Of a DNA stretch of 64,000 bases, positions 59,359 through 64,000 are shown one piece after another. Origin of the DNA: Megamerina dolium (Eukaryota; Arthropoda; Insecta; Diptera; Megamerinidae); contig OY978526.1 in NCBI GenBank assembly GCA_963854835.1, positions 22,412,334 through 22,476,333 of the forward strand, written 5' to 3'. Position 1 is the stretch's first letter. Each line of letters begins with the position of its first letter. Under the pieces are notes generated by a model. That model was not told the origin of the DNA. It saw only the letters and a program-made list of their open reading frames with translations, and did not search any database. The translations under genes were made by a program, and so were the position numbers.

Positions 59359-60549
59359 CGATGGTTACTATTTATATTTCGGGAATATAAAATAATAATA
59401 CACATTTTTAAATGAAAATGGCTTTATTGTTTTTCAAAATATTCACCATGATGATCAATGCAGTTTTGCATTCGTTCAAACCATTTGTCATAGCAGTTTT
59501 TCCATTCCTCTTGAGACACTTCCAAAACATGGATTTTGAATGCTTCAACTGCTTTTTTGGCGCTCGGGAACAAGAGGAAGTCATTGGGTGCCAAATCAGG
59601 ACTGTACAGAGGATGAGTTATCAATTCGATATTTTGACTGGTCAAAAATTCACCTGTTTGACGAGATGTTCAAGAGCTCGCATTGTCATAATGGAGAATG
59701 ATTCGTCCTTGACATGACCATCTTACGTTGCACAAGCGGAACAGTGGCCACAATATCTATTCGGCAGAGGAAACAGGCGACCATTTGCTTCGATGTGCTG
59801 CGGGCCCGAACAACTTTTGTTGGATTTGGCTCATCTTGGAACACCGGCACGGTCGATTGCTGTTTTGTTTCCGGTTCATATGCATACATCCATTATCCGT
59901 CATCTGTCATGATCATATGCACGTCTTTTGAAGCACCACGGTCGAACTTCTTAAGCATTTGTTTATACCAATCGACTCGAGCCTTTTTTGAGCTAATGAT
60001 AAATTATGGGATATCCAACGACTGTAAATTTTTTTTCACAACTAACTGTTCATGCAAAATCGAATGTATTGAAGTGGAACTAATGTACAAGGATGCCTCT
60101 ATCTCACGATGTGTCACATGACGATCTTGCATTATCAGTTCATGCACTACATCGATGTTTTGTGGCACAACAACCCAATTTGGACGACCTTTACGGAATT
60201 CGTCGGCGACCGAACTACGATCACGATTGAATTTACAATACCAGCAATATACTGTGGATTTTGATGGTGCTTTATCGTCAAACACAGAACTAACTCAGCT
60301 TTATCGTCAACTCGACACACGCAAGTTGTGAAAAATTATCCAACGAAAATCTTCTCTTGAAATTTCCATTTTTTGGCCATTCCATTGATTTTCTTAACTC
60401 ACTGTAAACGAAAAACAAATAGCACTTGTACATAAAAACGTTGTGAGCACGTTTCTGCTGAAAAAATTTCAAACTTTGTTATGTTGTTGCCAGATTTTAC
60501 CTGTTGACATTAGTGTTGTCAGATCCCGAAATATAAATAGTAGCCCTCG
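59359..60549 (-). mobile_element. Mariner element, bounded by TIRs and TA
   Basis: A 1,191-bp element with TA at 59357-59358 and 60550-60551. The left end CGATGGTTACTATTTATATT and the right-end complement CGAGGGCTACTATTTATATT both continue TCGGGA: two mismatches in 26 bp. Transposase is on the minus strand, listed separately. Confidence 0.95.
59424..60369 (-). pseudogene. DD34D mariner transposase, near-complete
   Basis: Start MEISREDFRW at 60369. A 27-bp direct duplication (GACGATAAAGC repeated) and stop follow, then KAPSKSTVYCWYCKFNRDRS, RHVTHREIEASLYISSTSIH (HTH), the first catalytic Asp in TDDG (followed by a stop, then WMYAYEPETKQQS), VFQDEPNPTKVVRARSTSKQ, HYDNASS with the second Asp, YSPDLAPNDFLLF with the third, and RMQNCIDHHGEYFEKQ to the stop. 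Exactly 102 nt (34 codons) separate the last two Asp codons, so it is DD34D. A short deletion after LLFP removes about 15 residues. Dead, but the best preserved transposase in the window. Confidence 0.92.
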
Positions 60550-60657
60550 TACATGTACAGGATATTAATAAATCTGCCTAGTCCAATCAGTAAAGCAAGA
60601 TTTTGCATAATCATTTGTTTCTGTAGAATTTCGTCTGTGTCTAAATATTTACATACT

Positions 60658-60721
<64 letters not shown>
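60658..60721. repeat. (TA)n microsatellite, 64 bp
   Basis: About 32 uninterrupted TA units followed by a poly(T) run. A short (TCTG)n tract lies at 60835-60852. Confidence 0.97.
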
Positions 60722-60724
<3 letters not shown>

Positions 60725-61829
60725 TTTTTTTTTTTTTCTTTTAAACGTTACAAACAAAAAAAAAATACAATAATAATAACAAAAAAAAAGAAGAAGTATT
60801 GACAAAGCAGTAAATCTGATTATTGCATTCTGTATGTCTGTCTGTCTGTCTGTTTTCTCTATCCAATATTTCTTATGTCTCATCTTGATCGCAGCATAAA
60901 TAATTCAAAAGCATTTAGATTTGTTGTCTCTTGCTTGACGTTGCATCTTCACAATACATATACTACATATATTTTTGGATTGCATTGTATTGTACGTATT
61001 AGAATGGCAAATATAAATACGACTATGATGACTACAACGAAGAAATATCTCTCGTTACATCATAGTACAGATGTATGGTATATGAAATTCGTAAATCTGA
61101 AATTGCTTGCATTTTTACGCTAGAATTATTATTCTATTCTCTTCTTCAGAATGAGTAATTTCTTTTCTTATTTTTTTTTTTATTTTTGCATTTTTTTGAT
61201 TGATTTTATTCCGAACAATTTAAGTTAGTTTCATATAAATTTATTATTTTACATATTTATGTAATTTTTCTCGCTTCTATAATTTTGTATTTATAGTACA
61301 TACTCGTACATAGAAAGTTGAATGCAACGAAAAAGTGCTTGCATATTATATTTTTGACATTTATTTATATGCATATATGTTTAGAAACCTTGAAGCATAG
61401 ATGTATATGTGATACATATGTAGCAGGATATTTGAGAATCTAAACATGTATCTACACAAGTAAGTCTATGTATATAAACCTTTTGTCACTGCCTAAACAT
61501 GTGTATAGAGTTTTGTTCATTTTAGTGCATTGCTTATGCCAAACAGTTGGACAATTTGTGACAAAAACATCCTAAATTGCATACTTTTGTCATGTTATTT
61601 CTATTTTAATACAATAGTTTGCCAAAAAATGATAAATATTCTGAGATAATGTCAAATTTCGAATAAATTCTGATTTTTCCACTGTTCAGCTATACTTCAT
61701 TCTTGGTATTAAATATACATGTATGCAATTTAATGCTTTGAAAAGTGATACTGTGTTCAACGAATTTGCAGATTTATGTATTTATTTGTTTTTAATGAGA
61801 TCCATAGAAGGGAAATTGAGTTTTAGGAT
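60722..61829. other. Intergenic, no feature
   Basis: AT-rich, no gene seen; open frames are short and low-complexity. Confidence 0.5.
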
Positions 61830-62370
61830 AATCGGTAATATTGGCACTCTTGCAAACAGGTGCTGTTTTGGGCTAAGTAAGCAATTGGGAGGTCGAGCCC
61901 TCTCTCGAAGAACGAACACTACACACGAAACCTTATATATGGCGTTGAAGCCTGGACAATTTCCATCTCGGATGAGCGAATGCTCGGAGTTTTCCAGAGA
62001 AAAGTCTTACGCAAGATCTTTGGACCTATTTGCGTTGGTGGCGAATACCGAATAAGGTACAACCATGAGCTGTACGAGCTGTATGCCGATATTGACATAG
62101 TAAAGCGCATCAAAATCCAGCGGCTGCGCTGGCTAGGTCATGTCGAGCGAATGGAAGAACACGCTCCAGCTAAGAAGGTGTTATATTCGGTACCCGCTGG
62201 AGGACGACGCAGAAGAGGAAGACCTAACCTCCGGTGGAAAGACCAAGTACTGGAGAACCTGACAGCGTTTGCAATTTCTAACTGGAGCCAGCTAGCGAAG
62301 AACAGAGATGGCTGGCGAAGCCATCGGCCTAAATCGATATTCGGTTGTTATGGCCACATAATTAAGTAGT
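61830..62370 (+). mobile_element. Non-LTR retrotransposon ORF2 C-terminus
   Basis: ANRCCFGLSKQLGGRALSRR (about 61850), then, after a frame change near 61935, SISDERMLGVFQRKVLRKI (about 61966) and YNHELYELYADIDIVKR, IQRLRWLGHVERMEEHAPAK, GGRRRRGRPNLRWKDQV, ISNWSQLAKNR, ending at a TAG at 62368-62370. The LRWLGHVERM and GRPxLRWKDQV motifs characterise the region after the reverse transcriptase in a widespread insect non-LTR group. The copy is 5'-truncated; the final 129 codons from 61980 are uninterrupted. Confidence 0.8.
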
Positions 62371-62399
62371 AAGTAATCTGATTTTTTAATAAACGAAAT

Positions 62400-62880
62400 T
62401 TTTCGTCAAAATGGTGTTTTATTTCTCAATCGCACAGGCAGCCAGTCTCCTTTTAGCTTAATACATTTAGTCCAACGTAGTTAAAATATTTTTATTTTTT
62501 CCAGCAAATAGCCACAGATGTCTAAATATGGACAATATGTTAGGTGGGATAGTAGTTCGTAACAGAATGCATGCTATTTTGATATTGCTACTACGGACTC
62601 TTACGCTGTGGCGCATTGTCATAGTGGAACAGCGCTTATTTCTTCCACAAATGCAGTCGTTTTTGCTTCAAATCAATGCCGAATCTGAATGAGTCAGATA
62701 TGATAATATTTGCCGCTGAACGTTTTACCTTCGATGTGAATTGCACCATATGTATCCCAAAAAATTGCTGCTCTAAACTTGCGGGCCGACAGATCCTGAG
62801 TCTTCTTTGGTGCTCGTTCACCTGCAGAAGTGTATTAACAGATGGTAATTGAATGGAGCAGTGTTGCATTTAAAGTTACT
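62400..62880 (-). mobile_element. Mariner C-terminal fragment
   Basis: Minus strand from about 62815: KTQDLSARKFRAAIFWDTYG, then IHIEGKTFSGKYYHI, VPL-QCATA at the second catalytic block (HxDNAP in relatives), and LRWTKCIKLKGDW near 62450, close to the usual C-terminal WxKCIxLxGDYV. Frames are broken throughout. It is abutted by another mariner, whose C-terminus begins at about 62885. Confidence 0.7.
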
Positions 62881-62884
62881 ACGC

Positions 62885-64000
62885 GGGAAATTCAAAATGC
62901 CGATGACTTCTAACTTTTTTAGTATATAGCTATTTTGTCCGAGGAAATGGTAATCGAGTTAATATTGCAACTATCGAATGATTTTAAAGGATTTTTTGGC
63001 AAAAATGTCTCTTCATTTCAGAAACAAAATGTATGAAGACATTGGCCATCGTTAGCTATGACTTTTTCCCATCTTTCTGATAGCATATGGATTCCGTCCC
63101 AAAAGAACAGCTCATTTTTTGAGGCCAAAAATTAATCAAGCTAATTTCAGATACCCTGTACTGAAGTGAGGCATATTCCAGTAAGGGCATTCTGCATCGA
63201 TCGAAACAAATGGTAATCAGGCGAGTGAGGTTAAATTCCCCAGCGCCGCTGTTTTCCAAACAATTTTTAATCGCTCTTGCAACATAAGGCCAAGCGTTCT
63301 CGTGATGGAATATTATATTATAGACTCATTCTAGTCACTAGTCGTTTTTCGGCGATTTCTCTCTTCAAACGAATCAATTGTGTTCGGTACAGGTCCCCTG
63401 TGATCCTTCGACTCGATTTCAACAGCTCATACAACAACACATTCTTCTGTTACCACCAAATACAGAGCATTACCTTCGCGCTATGAATATTCTGCTTTCT
63501 CGTTGGTTTTGGTGCTTGGGAGTGCTACACATACGATTTTTTGTATTTCTGGTTGCCGTAAAGTATCCATTTTTCTTCAACAGTAATAATCCGATTCAAA
63601 AACGACTTATTATTGTATCGCTCGAGCAACATTTTTGACATGGAAAATCGCCTTTTAATGTCTCTTGGTCTCAGTTCATGTGGCACCCAATTTCTTTGCT
63701 TTTTAATGAACCTTCCTGTTGGTTTTTAACGTTCGGAAATGATTGATTGAGTCACTTCCAAGAATACTGCGAGATCTTTTCGCATTTGACAACGATCTTG
63801 GTGGAATAATGCTTCCAATTCTTCACCTTCAAATTTACTTGGGTAACCAGGCCTCTCCTTGTCGTCGAGATGTCGAAATGCCGAAATCGCCACTTCTGAA
63901 TCGTCTGAAGTTGAACTCGATGGACCATGGACACCCTAAGCTTCATGCAGCGTATGATAACTTTCAGCTAAAGATTTTTCCAAATGAAAGCAAAGAAGTC
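62885..64000 (-). mobile_element. Mariner, 5' end outside window
   Basis: From the right edge on the minus strand: FRSGDFGISTSRRQG-like HTH linker, HQDRC-like ALLHQ segment (about 63800), VPHELRPRDIKRRFSMSK (about 63690), NRIITVEEKWILYGNQK (first catalytic block, Asp replaced by Glu), NIHSAKVMLCIWW, LLKSSRRITGDLYRTQLIRL, a degraded second block, and LSERWEKVIANDGQ near 63060. The coding order is nearly complete but with many stops. The 5' terminus lies beyond the window. Confidence 0.8.

Overview
The window looks like gene-poor, AT-rich, repeat-dense nuclear DNA of a higher fly (Diptera, Brachycera). A tephritid fruit fly is my best guess from the style of the transposable elements and the TACATA/CATATG-rich spacers; the species cannot be read from the sequence. 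There is no bacterial, viral or organellar backbone.

Host genes are few. One gene is complete: a secreted alkaline phosphatase on the minus strand (20742-22374, 522 aa, one 64-bp intron) with every catalytic motif present. A second is the 3' part of a plus-strand Ly6/uPAR-type three-finger, probably GPI-anchored protein (exons 24709-24766 and 26749-26897); its signal-peptide exon was not found here. A third candidate is an 86-aa minus-strand reading frame at 394-654 with no recognised family.

The rest is mainly the remains of transposable elements. (i) Tc1/mariner elements form two groups. DD34D mariners lie at 5440, 8900, 9790, 29018-30269, 44735, 59359-60549, 62400 and 62885 to the right edge. 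DD41D elements lie at 14470, 33565, 34660, 37008-38230, 38260, 48347-49607, 50558 and 55090. Four of these have both terminal inverted repeats and TA duplications and can be bounded to the base. (ii) Non-LTR retrotransposon 3' ends lie at 18440, 30610 and 61830. (iii) One BEL/Pao protease fragment lies at 43640. (iv) A tRNA-headed SINE family has eight copies (15119, 23244, 33901, 41638, 43316, 51258, 55329, 55925).

The least explained component is a set of tandem repeats. Family 1 has a unit of almost exactly 153 bp and forms three separate arrays (2330, 15590, 25790). Family 2 has a unit of about 130-165 bp and forms at least seven clusters (6130, 11740, 18205, 19066, 22580, 23512, 42960). 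One family-2 unit lies reversed inside a TTAA-flanked, inverted-repeat mobile element in the intron of the Ly6 gene, which suggests how the family may spread. Long fold-back elements occur at 57688 (related copy at 40900) and 46655.

No CRISPR, operon or prokaryotic-type system is present. Every transposase reading frame is broken by stops, frameshifts or deletions, so the region appears to hold old, inactive insertions around a few small genes.
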